Below are positions 18,047-27,222 of a stretch of 64,000 bases of DNA, one piece after another. The notes under the pieces were generated by a model. It was not told where the DNA came from. It made no database searches and saw only the letters and a program-made list of their open reading frames with translations. The DNA lies in the NCBI GenBank assembly GCA_050178015.1, contig JBFXGM010000002.1:134800-198799 (forward strand), read 5' to 3'. A program made the position numbers and the translations under genes. This DNA comes from Gaoshiqia sp050178015. GTDB lineage: Bacteria > Bacteroidota > Bacteroidia > Bacteroidales > Prolixibacteraceae. How positions within the stretch are numbered: position 1 is the first letter of the stretch; every line of letters starts with the position of its first letter.

Positions 18047-18322
18047 ATAACTCAGTTGTTAAATTTTCAGTAACAATAAAAAACACATCTCAACATCTCC
18101 GATAGTTGCAAAAATCAAGAGCTTATGATGATGTTTGTCCACGTGCCGGATTGCCGGCCCTCCTTGAATAGTTTCGGGCAGAGGTTCTTTTGGATCAGCA
18201 CAAAAGTATAAAATGATTCAGCATAAAAGGATTTCATCCCCAACAAAATGACCACCTGAAAAAGAAAAATTAATTTTACCGGGCAATAACCCTCAGTGAT
18301 TGAAACCTCAAAAAAAAGAAAG

Positions 18323-18676
18323 ATGTCCGGACTGATTGAAATTGAAGGAATGGAATTTTATGCCTATCACGGGCACTACCCGGTGGAAAAGCAAGTTGGC
18401 ACGCGATTTATCGTTTCGGTACAACTGGTAACCGACTGTGAAAAAGCGGGACGGACAGACCGGCTGGAAGATGCTTTAAATTACCAATCTGTTTATGACC
18501 TGATTAAGCAGGAGATGGCCAGCCCTTCCGATTTATTGGAACATGTCTGCACCCGGATCCTGGATGCGCTCTATGCCAGTTTTCCAACGTTGGAGCAAGC
18601 AACCATCAAGCTATCGAAGATGAACCCACCGATGGGCGGACAAATCGGAAAGGTGAGCGTAAGTTTAACACGGTAG
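18323..18676 (+). CDS. folB: Dihydroneopterin aldolase
   Basis: Converts 7,8-dihydroneopterin to 6-hydroxymethyl-dihydropterin in folate synthesis. The ATG at 18323 is preceded by AAAGAAAG and gives 117 residues, the normal length; a GTG at 18296 would add nine residues without family support. Recognisable blocks are IEIEGMEFYAYHGHYPVEKQVG (active-site Glu and Tyr), DALNYQSVYDLI, LLEHVCTRILDAL and the final lysine region IKLSKMNPPMGGQIGKVSV. The tRNA-Cys gene with its own promoter follows. Confidence 0.93.
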   Translation: MSGLIEIEGMEFYAYHGHYPVEKQVGTRFIVSVQLVTDCEKAGRTDRLEDALNYQSVYDLIKQEMASPSDLLEHVCTRILDALYASFPTLEQATIKLSKMNPPMGGQIGKVSVSLTR

Positions 18677-18694
18677 TAAAATCGTTGCGCTGGT

Positions 18695-18725
18695 TGTTGC
18701 AAAGCTGGAAAATTTATCTAAATTT
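18695..18725 (+). promoter_or_regulatory. Promoter of tRNA-Cys
   Basis: GTTG at 18695-18698, 19 bases, TAAATTTG at 18718-18725, one mismatch from the Bacteroidota consensus. The expected start near 18732 lies about 11 bases before the mature tRNA. Confidence 0.65.
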
Positions 18726-18742
18726 GCAATCCCGAAAAACAA

Positions 18743-18813
18743 GGTCGGTTGGCCGAGTGGCTAGGCAACGGTCTGCAAAACCGTGTACGGCGGTTCGAAT
18801 CCGCCACCGACCT
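18743..18813 (+). tRNA. tRNA-Cys (GCA)
   Basis: A 71-base cloverleaf: acceptor stem GGTCGGT/ACCGACC (18743-18749 with 18806-18812), D arm GCC...GGC, anticodon stem ACGGT/ACCGT around loop CTGCAAA with anticodon GCA, variable loop, T arm GGCGG TTCGAAT CCGCC, discriminator base T at 18813 as expected for tRNA-Cys. The CCA end is not encoded. Confidence 0.97.
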
Positions 18814-18828
18814 CAACCTACGAAAAAA

Positions 18829-18856
18829 AGCTGTTCCGCAAAAGAACAGCTTTTTC
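18829..18856 (+). terminator. Terminator after tRNA-Cys
   Basis: AGCTGTTC (18829-18836), loop, GAACAGCT (18844-18851) and a T run. An 8-bp stem 15 bases past the tRNA; the A run before the stem makes it usable on the other strand too, for the convergent phosphoribosyltransferase gene. Confidence 0.85.
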
Positions 18857-18885
18857 TGTTTATATCGGCCAATCTTAAATTTCAG

Positions 18886-19287
18886 CTATTTCCAAGGCCA
18901 CTTCACACATTCTTTCACCTCGGGAAAAAGAACGTAATCGGCTTTTCCTTTTAGTGCAAAAGTTTGAATATTCGGCAATCCCAAGGCCGAGATAGCTTGC
19001 TGCATGGTTTTCCCGGATACGGAAACATCATCCACCAACAGTATTTTTTTGCCTTTCAGATCTTGGCCCGGCGCTAATCCCCGAATGACCAACGGTTCTT
19101 CGCGCTGTGGCGTATTTGTTTCGTCGCGGTAGTTCAGGGTGATGATTTGCAGGTCACAATTCAGGTGAAAAGCCACCAAACTGGCAGCCACCACCCCTCC
19201 GGTCCCGATGCCAATCACCAGGTCCACCTCCGGCAAATGCTGCTGTCGCAGTCTTTCGCTGATTTCCTGAAAAGAAAGCGGGACCAT
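18886..19287 (-). CDS. Phosphoribosyltransferase-family protein
   Basis: A small (133-residue) type I PRTase fold protein. The PRPP-binding signature is clear: LLVDDVSVSGKT, Asp86-Asp87 to Thr94, with the pyrophosphate loop IGIGTGGVVAAS at 25-36. Substrate cannot be assigned; hypoxanthine/xanthine-type and uracil-type enzymes are longer. Its start abuts (no spacer) the stop of the upstream membrane protein gene, so the two are an operon; salvage of a base brought in by that protein is a reasonable inference. Confidence 0.85.
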   Translation of the reverse strand: MVPLSFQEISERLRQQHLPEVDLVIGIGTGGVVAASLVAFHLNCDLQIITLNYRDETNTPQREEPLVIRGLAPGQDLKGKKILLVDDVSVSGKTMQQAISALGLPNIQTFALKGKADYVLFPEVKECVKWPWK

Positions 19288-19803
19288 CTATTTTCCGATC
19301 TTCAACAATACGAAGTTAAACATGGCCAGAACCAGGATTCCGGGGATACCAACCACGATGGCGCCCATCCAGAACGCAAACGGGGAAGCAATCACACCCA
19401 AAACGCTCATGAGCAAGGCTGCCACCAATGAAGCGCCAATAAAAGCCAGCGGGGCTGCCAGATAGTTTACATGCCGGACATCCTTCAACCAGCTGACCAC
19501 CAACACAAAAAGAACAACCTCCACACTCATTATGAGTACCATTTCGGGGACTGGCCGACCCAAAATCAGGTAGTTGAGTAATGGGGCTGCCAATCCGGCA
19601 ATCAGGGCAACGTGTTTGCGAAAAAAGAACACTGCCACCAATGGGGCTATGAAGATGGGCAAGAACACTTTACCGGCCAGGTTGCCGCCAATATCCGGCA
19701 ACAGGTGGACCAAAAACGGAATCAACATGGTTGCGCCAAGCACGATAAGTGTTTCGACAACCTGAATTTTTTCGATGCGAAAAGCGCTGACTGGATTATT
19801 CAT
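19288..19803 (-). CDS. Six-segment membrane protein resembling an ECF-transporter substrate-binding (S) subunit
   Basis: 171 residues, nearly all hydrophobic, with about six membrane segments separated by short loops; length and layout resemble ECF-type S components (for example LPDIGGNLAGKVFLPIFIAPLVAVFFF, then ALIAGLAAPLLNYLI with a mid-membrane Asn/Pro, as in S subunits that scavenge vitamins or nucleobase precursors). I cannot assign a substrate. It is translated directly ahead of a phosphoribosyltransferase gene. No ECF ATPase or T subunit is encoded in the window. Confidence 0.65.
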   Translation of the reverse strand: MNNPVSAFRIEKIQVVETLIVLGATMLIPFLVHLLPDIGGNLAGKVFLPIFIAPLVAVFFFRKHVALIAGLAAPLLNYLILGRPVPEMVLIMSVEVVLFVLVVSWLKDVRHVNYLAAPLAFIGASLVAALLMSVLGVIASPFAFWMGAIVVGIPGILVLAMFNFVLLKIGK

Positions 19804-19901
19804 ATCTCTATCGATTTAGTAGAATAACAAAATTATACGTTTTTGTGTTTAAACAGCGATTTTATGTTTGTCAGTGGTGAAATAATACGTTTCAGCAAAC
19901 A

Positions 19902-22900
19902 CTATTTGTATAGCGGAATCTCCATAAAGAAAGTTGTTCCGTGTTCAATCTCAGTTTCGAACCAGATTCGGCCGCGAAACGTTTCCGTAATCTTTTTAAC
20001 GATGGCCAGCCCCAATCCCATACCGCTGGTTTTGGTGGTAAAATTGGGTTGGAACATCTGCTGCCGGATGGCCTCCGGAATACCAACCCCATTGTCCTCC
20101 ACCGAGATGATGGCAACCTCATCGTCCTTTTGAAGACTAACCGTAACTTGTCCTTTTCGTTTTGGAGGAATGGACTGGATCGCATTCTTAACCAGGTTTA
20201 CCACAGCTCTCGAAACCTGTTCCTTGTCGGCAAACACCAGCACATAATCAAGCCCGTTTAGTTCCAACAGGAACTTTATTTGATGGCTCGATTCGAACAA
20301 CTCGGCCACATGCCGGAGGCGTTCGGACAGGTTAAAGACCTCATTTCTGGCCTTGGGTATTTTGGCAAAGTTGGAAAACTCGGTGGCAATATCCGAGAGG
20401 GTGTCAATTTGTTCGATCAAAGTTCGCGTCACCCGGTCAAAATATTCGCCGTAATGAGCGCTATTTTCGGCCTTTGCCCGCTGTAAGTATTGAATATTCA
20501 ACTTCATGGGGGTAAGCGGATTCTTGATTTCGTGAGCGATCTGCTTGGCCATCTCACGCCAGGCCAGCTCCCGTTCGGTACGGGCCAGCAGTTCGGCGCT
20601 GTCGGCCAGTTCTTCCACTTTCCGGTTATATTCCTGCACCAGGGCCCCAATTTCATCGTCGCGCTGGTAGGTAATTTGTTCATTTTTCTTATCCAGCTGA
20701 ATGCCTTTCAGTTTTTCGCGGATCAAACTAAGCGGACGGGTAATTTGGTTAGCCAACAAAACCGCCACAAGCACACTGGCAAAAAAGAGCAAAACATACA
20801 GGTTGATAAAGGCTACGATAAAGGTGGAAACCTCTTGTTTCAGCTTATCGCCACGGGTAAAATACGGCAGGTTGATAAACCCAAGGTACTCGCCTTTATT
20901 ATTGATGATGGGTTCGTAAATCGACAAAAAAGAAAGATTGCCAATCCTTTCCGGCTGCATGTAGCTAATCTGATAATTCTCCGTTAGCTCGTAAAAAGCC
21001 TGCGCATCCATGCGGGTCGAAATAATCCCCCGGTTAATAATTTCGGGTCGCGAGGAAGCGATCATTTCCCCGTCGATGCCATAAATATTGATATCGGTCC
21101 GGAAAATATTAGAAAGGTCATTCAGCTCGCGCCACAGCCAGCCTTCCACTTCCACGTTAAACTCATCCACCTCACTCAACCGAAGGTTTATTTCTTCGGC
21201 AATCGACTTCATCTTTTCATTCAGGTCGTCCTGGTGCTTATTTTCGTACTCACGAATATTGTAATAAATGGTACCACCTGCCACCACCAGCAACGAAAGC
21301 AACACCACCGCAATAATGGAAGCCTGGATCCGAAACTTCAGGTCGTAAATTAAGGCCTGCCTGCGGTAATTGGCGTTACCGGCAAATACGACCACTAAAA
21401 TAAAAACGAAGTAGAAGACAAATAAATACGGAAACGAAATCAGGTAATCGATAAACTCGAACGAGCTGGTGCTGACCAGGATGTAGTTATTATTATCCAA
21501 CCGGTAAATCAGATGGTCATAACCATCCCACTTTTTTAAAACGAACTCTTCCTTGCTGTTCCCAAGGTCATAGGTATTGATGTAGTAATTGTACTGATAG
21601 TCACCACTTAGGTACACCAGGTCGTTATTGAAATATTTGGCATAGGAAAACTGCCGGTAACGTTCGGGCTTTTGCAACGACCTGTCGAGCAATAGTTCGG
21701 GAAACCCGGCGCCCTCGGGCAATAATTTCGACTTCAGTTCAATAAAAACCGAGATACCCAGCGAGTCGGACGAAAGCGGGTAAAATAATTTTCCAAAGTA
21801 CGAAATTCGTCCGTTCATGTTATCCAGGTAATAAAAATTGGTACCCGGAATTTGCGTGCCATAGTCGGCAATCATTTCATCAAAAAACGGGAAGCAAGGC
21901 ACCAGCCGGTTGTCTGGCTGCACCAGCAAACTATCCGATCCGTCGCAAACGGTAATCTGACTGTCATATTTCCGGAAATAACCACTGAAATATTGGTGGA
22001 CAACATATTCCTCGAGGTGCGAGTAAGACGATGACAACAGGTAGGGAATCACCGAATCCGTACTCATTTCCTGCTGCATCTCGGTTAAAAAAACTTCGGC
22101 AGCCGGGTCGTGTTCCGAATACAAATTAATCGCCATCAACTGTTGAATTTGTTGCCGCCGGTTATTGTTATGATTTTGGATGATAATCAGCGTAAAAAAA
22201 GTAAACAACGATACGAAGTAAATCAGGAAGGAAAGCGAAAAGCGCTTTAGCTGGGTTTTTTGCAGGACTAAAACCGAAAAATTGGTGATCAGAAACAGGC
22301 ACAGCGCATACAGATTGACATTCCGAACCCAAATGGCCAGGATAACCGAACCTATAAGCAGAAAGGCATGCGCCAGCAGAAACCGTCGGCGGGGCAGATG
22401 AACTTCGCTTGCTTCGACCACCTTCAGGTTGATAATGAAAGCTGAAAAAAACAGCAAGGCAATAATTAAGTAGCCCACCAGGCTGTATTGATTGATGTTG
22501 TCGATCCGGTTAAGCTGAAACGAAAAGCTGCTGTTCCGGATCAGATTCTGTACCAGGAAGTTGACCAACAAATAAAACAAGGCAATAAATCCATAAGCCA
22601 CCACCAGCTCGTAAATTTGTTTCTTTTTCGAGAAGACAAAATCCTTGGCAAAATTGAGGCTCCAAAAAAAGATCAGGATGGTGAACAACAATAAATCGCC
22701 CAGCGAGGGCAACCAAAAAGAATAGGCGTACAAGGCAGGTGAAAATACGTCGAAAGCATAACAAACATTCGGGAACCGGAACAGAATATGAAGCCAGTAA
22801 AACCCAAAAAGCGATAATCCCAACACCGCCACCCGTAATATAAAATGTTCGTGCCGGTATTGCTTGAACATCACCCGGGCAAAAAGAAACAAGGCCAGCA

Positions 22901-23555
22901 GCCCAAGCCCGAACAAAACAGAAGGCAAATAAAGCCGCCCGAGCGGACAGTGGATTTTACCCGAAGGTACCAGCGAAAGCAGGAACTTTCCGTCCCGATC
23001 ATGCACAGGAAGTGCATACGAGGTGTTCGTTAGTCTGATCGCGTAGTTTGCAGGTGTTGAAAACGCTTCGGCAAACTTATTTTCGATAAACTTGTTTTCG
23101 ATAGCATAGCTGTCTTTTAAATGAATCAGCCCAATAATCGAATAACCTCCGGCCTTTCGCACCGCACTGTAATAAATGCCATTCGGCAAAAACTGGACGC
23201 TTGCATCTCTCAACTGGCCGATAAAGCGCCCGGCAAAAGAAAATCGGTTGTTCGACCAGAACAACAATTGACTCTCATCGGTAATTAAAAATCCCATTCC
23301 TTGCTCGCCAAACAATGGCAACAAGTCGTTAAAGGCAGTCTGAAAATTACCGTCAAAATCATCCCGCTCAATCGTTGCGGTAATTTCATCCAGTTTCTCG
23401 TCCAGCGAAATTTGTTTCTGGTGCAGCCGTTGCTCGAAATTTCCCGCCACCTTGGTTTCCTGTTCCGGATGGAGCAAGCGGTTTTCGACGATAAAACCCA
23501 ACACAAAAAATGAGGCGGCAAGCAAAAGGAGCAGGTATTTTTTCAGTTTTTCCAT
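19902..23555 (-). CDS. Very large NtrY-like sensor histidine kinase
   Basis: A 1217-residue membrane kinase. Residues 1-25 are a signal anchor; an extracytoplasmic domain (about 26-195) is followed by a block of about seven membrane segments (about 200-470), a second large extracytoplasmic region (about 480-690), another membrane segment (LISFPYLFVFYFVFILVVVF), a third sensing domain (about 760-900), a last membrane segment, HAMP (about 920-970, LANQITRPLSLIREKLKGIQL), the H box AHEIKNPLTPMK with His1008, and HATPase_c (N box VVNLVKNAIQSI, G boxes EDNGVGIP and GMGLGLAIV). No response regulator gene is adjacent. rlmH lies 15 bases upstream on the same strand. The kinase core is secure; the ligands are unknown. 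Confidence 0.92.
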   Translation of the reverse strand: MEKLKKYLLLLLAASFFVLGFIVENRLLHPEQETKVAGNFEQRLHQKQISLDEKLDEITATIERDDFDGNFQTAFNDLLPLFGEQGMGFLITDESQLLFWSNNRFSFAGRFIGQLRDASVQFLPNGIYYSAVRKAGGYSIIGLIHLKDSYAIENKFIENKFAEAFSTPANYAIRLTNTSYALPVHDRDGKFLLSLVPSGKIHCPLGRLYLPSVLFGLGLLALFLFARVMFKQYRHEHFILRVAVLGLSLFGFYWLHILFRFPNVCYAFDVFSPALYAYSFWLPSLGDLLLFTILIFFWSLNFAKDFVFSKKKQIYELVVAYGFIALFYLLVNFLVQNLIRNSSFSFQLNRIDNINQYSLVGYLIIALLFFSAFIINLKVVEASEVHLPRRRFLLAHAFLLIGSVILAIWVRNVNLYALCLFLITNFSVLVLQKTQLKRFSLSFLIYFVSLFTFFTLIIIQNHNNNRRQQIQQLMAINLYSEHDPAAEVFLTEMQQEMSTDSVIPYLLSSSYSHLEEYVVHQYFSGYFRKYDSQITVCDGSDSLLVQPDNRLVPCFPFFDEMIADYGTQIPGTNFYYLDNMNGRISYFGKLFYPLSSDSLGISVFIELKSKLLPEGAGFPELLLDRSLQKPERYRQFSYAKYFNNDLVYLSGDYQYNYYINTYDLGNSKEEFVLKKWDGYDHLIYRLDNNNYILVSTSSFEFIDYLISFPYLFVFYFVFILVVVFAGNANYRRQALIYDLKFRIQASIIAVVLLSLLVVAGGTIYYNIREYENKHQDDLNEKMKSIAEEINLRLSEVDEFNVEVEGWLWRELNDLSNIFRTDINIYGIDGEMIASSRPEIINRGIISTRMDAQAFYELTENYQISYMQPERIGNLSFLSIYEPIINNKGEYLGFINLPYFTRGDKLKQEVSTFIVAFINLYVLLFFASVLVAVLLANQITRPLSLIREKLKGIQLDKKNEQITYQRDDEIGALVQEYNRKVEELADSAELLARTERELAWREMAKQIAHEIKNPLTPMKLNIQYLQRAKAENSAHYGEYFDRVTRTLIEQIDTLSDIATEFSNFAKIPKARNEVFNLSERLRHVAELFESSHQIKFLLELNGLDYVLVFADKEQVSRAVVNLVKNAIQSIPPKRKGQVTVSLQKDDEVAIISVEDNGVGIPEAIRQQMFQPNFTTKTSGMGLGLAIVKKITETFRGRIWFETEIEHGTTFFMEIPLYK

Positions 23556-23570
23556 GAGTTGGCCCGGTTA

Positions 23571-24044
23571 TTATTCGTGGTGGTACGGCTCACCTTTCAG
23601 GATCGACAAGGCCCGGTAAAGTTGTTCGCTAAAGATCAACCGCACCATCTGATGCGAGAAGGTCATCTTCGACAAACTAATCTTCCCGGTGGCTGCTTCA
23701 TAAACCTTTTCCGAAAAACCGTATGGTCCCCCAATGGCAAATACCAGGGTTTTTGATCCACCGAGCATCTTCTTCTCCAAAAACCGTGCAAATTCGGTGG
23801 ATCGGAACTGCTTGCCGTGTTCATCCAGCAAAATCAGCTCATCGCCGGGTTTCAACTGGGCCAGCAACAGTTCACCCTCTTTTTCTTTTTGCTGATCTTC
23901 AGATAACTTACGGGTATTCCGGATATCGGGCAGCGCCAGGTATTCGAAAGGTAGATAATGCGGAATACGTTTGTGGAAGATGTCAATTCCTTCCTGCAAA
24001 TAGTCTTTGTCTGTCTTCCCGATCACAATTAGCCTAACTTTCAT
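23571..24044 (-). CDS. rlmH: 23S rRNA (pseudouridine1915-N3)-methyltransferase RlmH
   Basis: SPOUT methyltransferase that modifies pseudouridine 1915 in helix 69 of 23S rRNA. The 157 residues match the family length. Diagnostic elements are the N-terminal MKVRLIVIGKTDKDYLQEGIDIFHKRI, the LDEHGKQFRSTEFA block, the SAM-binding knot FAIGGPYGFSEKV and the C-terminal MTFSHQMVRLIFSEQLYRALSILKGEPYHHE, almost invariant in the family. A minus-strand TAACTTTG box at 24085-24078 may be its promoter. The large kinase gene follows after 15 bases. Confidence 0.97.
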   Translation of the reverse strand: MKVRLIVIGKTDKDYLQEGIDIFHKRIPHYLPFEYLALPDIRNTRKLSEDQQKEKEGELLLAQLKPGDELILLDEHGKQFRSTEFARFLEKKMLGGSKTLVFAIGGPYGFSEKVYEAATGKISLSKMTFSHQMVRLIFSEQLYRALSILKGEPYHHE

Positions 24045-24161
24045 AGGGAGTTTCTAAGTCGATTTTTGTTACCTTTACAAAGTTATGCAACCAGAACCAG
24101 TATCCTTCCGATAATTGGTACAATTTATGCAGGTTGCCATTGTGTCCCTAAAATAGTAAAA

Positions 24162-24554
24162 ATGAAAAGGATAATTTACAGGACCCTGATTTTTACACTC
24201 GCATTTGTTTTTGCAGGACTGCAACTTTTTGCTCAAATACCCGATGAGGTGGTGTTGAGCCTGAAAACCGGCAACGCCAGCACCCTGTCGTCTTATTTCA
24301 ACCAGAACATTGAAATGGTGGTGCTTGATCAGGATGATGTGTATAGTAAAGCGCAGGCACAGCAAATTGTGACCAATTTTTTCAGTCAGCATAAAGCACA
24401 AGGGTTCAGCATCATTCACCAGGGAGGAAAAGAGGGCGCCAAGTACGCCATCGGCAATTTAACCACCAACCAAGGCACCTTCCGGGTGTATTTTTTACTG
24501 AAGAATGATGGAGGGAAAGCGTACATCCACCAATTGAGAATTGAAAAACAATAG
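24162..24554 (+). CDS. Secreted DUF4783-like protein
   Basis: 130 residues from the ATG at 24162, which opens a good signal peptide (MKRIIYRTLIFTLAFVFAGLQLFAQ, cleavage near 25); an upstream in-frame extension lacks family character. The mature part reads IPDEVVLSLKTGNASTLSSYFNQNIEMVV, then a regular alpha/beta NTF2-like pattern (QIVTNFFSQHKAQGFSIIHQGG, YAIGNLTTNQGTFRVYFLLK). This matches the Bacteroidota DUF4783 family, whose role is unknown. Its stop nearly overlaps the next gene (BrkB-like), so they are probably co-expressed. Confidence 0.8.
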   Translation: MKRIIYRTLIFTLAFVFAGLQLFAQIPDEVVLSLKTGNASTLSSYFNQNIEMVVLDQDDVYSKAQAQQIVTNFFSQHKAQGFSIIHQGGKEGAKYAIGNLTTNQGTFRVYFLLKNDGGKAYIHQLRIEKQ

Positions 24555-24559
24555 TGCCA

Positions 24560-25528
24560 ATGGCCAATCGTTATCACCGGGCAAAACGATTTTCTCAGCG
24601 ATTGATGATCCGGGCGCGGAAAGTAAGTTTTCCCGGATTTGATAAAATTCCGTTGTATGATGTCCTTCTTTTTTTCTACCGGAGCATCGTCAACGGGGCC
24701 ATCACTACGCGTGCATCGGCCATTGCATTCAGCTTTTTTTTGGCGCTCTTCCCGGCTATTATCTTTCTGTTTACGCTTATTCCGTACATTCCTATCGAAG
24801 ATTTTCAGGATGAGCTGTTTCTGCTGATTCGCGATTTTCTGCCGCCCCATACTTTTTTGGTAGTTGAAGAAACCATTCAGGACATCCTCACCCGCCAACG
24901 CGGTGGCTTGTTATCACTGGGTTTTTTTATGGCGCTGGTTTTCTCCACCAACGGTCTGGCCTCCATGATGAGCGCTTTTGACGCCTCGCTGCATAGCTTC
25001 GAAAGCCGCACCTGGTACGGACAACGCCTTGTTGCCCTGCTGCTGCTGGCCATCCTTTCGGTATTGCTCACCATTGCCATCTCGGTTATTACAGTTGGCC
25101 AACTGGCTATTAACTACCTGGACCAGCACGGCCTTCTCGGCAGTCATTTCACCTACTACCTGCTATCAACAGGTAAATGGATTGTCGTGGTGGCGCTGTT
25201 CTTTTTTGCCTATTCGTCACTCTATTTTTTCGCGCCGACCAAAAAAACGCGCTGGCGGTTTATCTCGGCGGGCGGGACCCTGGCCACCATTCTCAGTCTT
25301 ATTGTATTGATTGGATTTGGGTACTACATCACCAACTTCAGCCAGTATAACAAGCTTTACGGCTCCATCGGAACCCTCTTGGTGGTACTGTTGCTGTTCT
25401 ATATCATGTCGCTGATTTTGCTGATCGGCTTCGAACTCAACGCCAGCCTGAGCGCGGCCCGCCGAAAAGCCACCACCCTACGTAAAGAAATGGAAATGCA
25501 AGAGTTGGAGGAACACCTCGATTTCTAG
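24560..25528 (+). CDS. YihY/virulence-factor-BrkB family membrane protein
   Basis: 322 residues with an N-terminal cytoplasmic segment and six membrane spans of the YihY/BrkB family. The conserved opening ITTRASAIAFSFFLALFPAIIFLFTLIPYIPI and the FSTNGLASMMSAFDAS helix are visible, as is the C-terminal LLVVLLLFYIMSLILLIGFELNASLS. The family is poorly understood; it is not RNase BN as old annotations say. A GTG at 24554 overlapping the previous stop is an alternative start. Its stop (TAG 25526-25528) directly abuts the stop of the convergent rhomboid gene. Confidence 0.9.
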   Translation: MANRYHRAKRFSQRLMIRARKVSFPGFDKIPLYDVLLFFYRSIVNGAITTRASAIAFSFFLALFPAIIFLFTLIPYIPIEDFQDELFLLIRDFLPPHTFLVVEETIQDILTRQRGGLLSLGFFMALVFSTNGLASMMSAFDASLHSFESRTWYGQRLVALLLLAILSVLLTIAISVITVGQLAINYLDQHGLLGSHFTYYLLSTGKWIVVVALFFFAYSSLYFFAPTKKTRWRFISAGGTLATILSLIVLIGFGYYITNFSQYNKLYGSIGTLLVVLLLFYIMSLILLIGFELNASLSAARRKATTLRKEMEMQELEEHLDF

Positions 25529-26398
25529 TTATTTGCCCATCTTAAAAAGCAGCTCTTTTTCTTCTTTGGTCAACGAGTCGTAACCCGATTTACTAATTTT
25601 ATCGAGCACACGGTTGATTTCTTCCTGTTTCAGGTTTCTCTTCCGGTTAAACTCCAGGTCATCATGTTTGCCCCGGTAGCTCACCTGAATCCGTTGTTTG
25701 GGCTTGAACAATTTCACCAACGAATCTGTCAGGCTGGTAAGCCATTTGGTCAGGTCCGTTCCGTTTCGGTAAGCCAACACGAACACAAAACCAAGGAAGG
25801 CCCCGCCCAAATGCGCCAGGTTTCCGCCCGCGTTTGACGAAGCAATCCCGATCACATACATCAGCAGCGAAACCAAGGCCACATGCTTCATCTTTACCGA
25901 CCCGATAAACAGCAGGTTGATGGTATGGTTAGGCGCATAGGTGGCCACCGCAGCAATAATCGCCAGCACTGAAGCCGAGGCGCCCAGCAATTGTGAGAAC
26001 ACAACCACTTCGGTAAATGCCGGAAACAGGTTATAACCAATCAAGAAGAACAGGCCACCGGCGAGTCCGCCAAGCAGGTAAATACTCAGTAATTTCTTCT
26101 CGTCGAAATAGAACAGGAAAATTTTTCCCATCCAGTACAACCACAAGACGTTGAACAGAATATGCAAAAAGCTGAAATGCAGAAACATGTACGTAACAAG
26201 AGTCCACGGACGGGATTGCAGTTGATGCATGTCGGCAGGCAGAGCCAGCCAGTTCAGCAGTGAGAAGTCTTCATTCAGCAAAAAGAAGAAAACATTCAGA
26301 ATACGTATAAACAGGAAAACGCCGATGTTGACGTAAATCAGCCGGGTGAGCACTGATCCCTTTTTGAAAGATTCCTTTATTTCGTCAGCAATATTCAT
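25529..26398 (-). CDS. Rhomboid-family intramembrane serine protease (first of two)
   Basis: 289 residues, about six membrane segments. The catalytic dyad is present: Ser141 in LLGASASV (GxSx) and His196 in GNLAHLGGAFLGF; the WLYWMGKIF element in the first loop is typical. A soluble C-terminal extension of about 80 residues (KPKQRIQVSYRGKHDDLEFN...DKISKSGYDSLTKEEKELLFKMGK) resembles the tail found in many Bacteroidota rhomboids. It follows a second rhomboid gene by three bases on the same strand. Substrates are unknown. Confidence 0.92.
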   Translation of the reverse strand: MNIADEIKESFKKGSVLTRLIYVNIGVFLFIRILNVFFFLLNEDFSLLNWLALPADMHQLQSRPWTLVTYMFLHFSFLHILFNVLWLYWMGKIFLFYFDEKKLLSIYLLGGLAGGLFFLIGYNLFPAFTEVVVFSQLLGASASVLAIIAAVATYAPNHTINLLFIGSVKMKHVALVSLLMYVIGIASSNAGGNLAHLGGAFLGFVFVLAYRNGTDLTKWLTSLTDSLVKLFKPKQRIQVSYRGKHDDLEFNRKRNLKQEEINRVLDKISKSGYDSLTKEEKELLFKMGK

Positions 26399-26401
26399 TG
26401 G

Positions 26402-27142
26402 TTAGTAGAAGTTGCGGCTGTTTTTGTTCCAGTATTTTATTAGTAAGAAGCCAAACAACATGCCACCCAAATGGGCGAAATGGGCAACGTTGCTTCCCGG
26501 GCGGGCCAAACCGAGATAAAGTTCCAGCAAACCGTAACCGATGACAAAATACTTGGCCTTGATCGGGATGGGCGGGAACAGCAGCATCAGTTGCGTGTTG
26601 GGGAAAAGCATCCCAAAGCCAAGCAACACCCCAAATACAGCGCCCGAAGCTCCCACGGTGGGAACGTTCAGCAGCATATTCAGCTTTCCTGCCAGGGGGT
26701 CGGTAAAGTTTTTCCCTTGCAGCCACACATCGCGCCCCTGTTGCATCACCATATCAATCTGCTCCGGGTTCATCTTCGAAATTACCGACTGATATTCAAT
26801 AAAGTTTACAAACATGTGCAACGCGGCGGCCCCAAGCCCGGTAACAAAGTAGAAAATAAAAAACCGCTTCGGGCCCCAAACGCTCTCCAGAATCCTTCCG
26901 AACATCCAAAGGGCAAACATATTGAACAACAAGTGGGTAAATCCTCCGTGCATAAACAAGTGCGTAACCAACTGATACGGTTTAAAAGCCGGCGAAGCAA
27001 TATAGTGCAACCCCAAGGTGGAGGTCAGGTTGATACCGCGCATACTCATGACGTAAGTAGCCAACAGCATGAGCACATTGATGATGATCAGGTTTTTTAC
27101 AACCGGTGGGATATTCCCAAACATGGGTCTGTTATTGTACAT
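26402..27142 (-). CDS. Rhomboid-family intramembrane serine protease (second of two)
   Basis: 246 residues from the ATG at 27142 (MYNNRPMFGNIPPVVKNLIIINV); a GTG at 27169 would add nine residues without merit. The catalytic Ser166 is in TVGASGAVFGV and His224 in VAHFAHLGGMLFGF; HGGFTHLLFNMFALWMFG is the classic second-helix motif. It lacks the soluble tail of its neighbour, and has an insert of about 40 residues (YQSVISKMNPEQIDMVMQQ) before the active-site helix. The tandem pair probably arose by old duplication, since the two are clearly different in sequence. Confidence 0.93.
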   Translation of the reverse strand: MYNNRPMFGNIPPVVKNLIIINVLMLLATYVMSMRGINLTSTLGLHYIASPAFKPYQLVTHLFMHGGFTHLLFNMFALWMFGRILESVWGPKRFFIFYFVTGLGAAALHMFVNFIEYQSVISKMNPEQIDMVMQQGRDVWLQGKNFTDPLAGKLNMLLNVPTVGASGAVFGVLLGFGMLFPNTQLMLLFPPIPIKAKYFVIGYGLLELYLGLARPGSNVAHFAHLGGMLFGFLLIKYWNKNSRNFY

Positions 27143-27222
27143 AGTCGAAATTTTTAGTTGTGCCCACAAGAGCTACGCCAAAATAACTTATCGCGGCAAA
27201 TTAAACAAATGCCGTCAAATTG

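Noticed and set aside
24066..24161. A longer N-terminus for the DUF4783 protein
   Set aside because: The extra 32 residues precede a normal signal peptide and overlap the rlmH promoter region.
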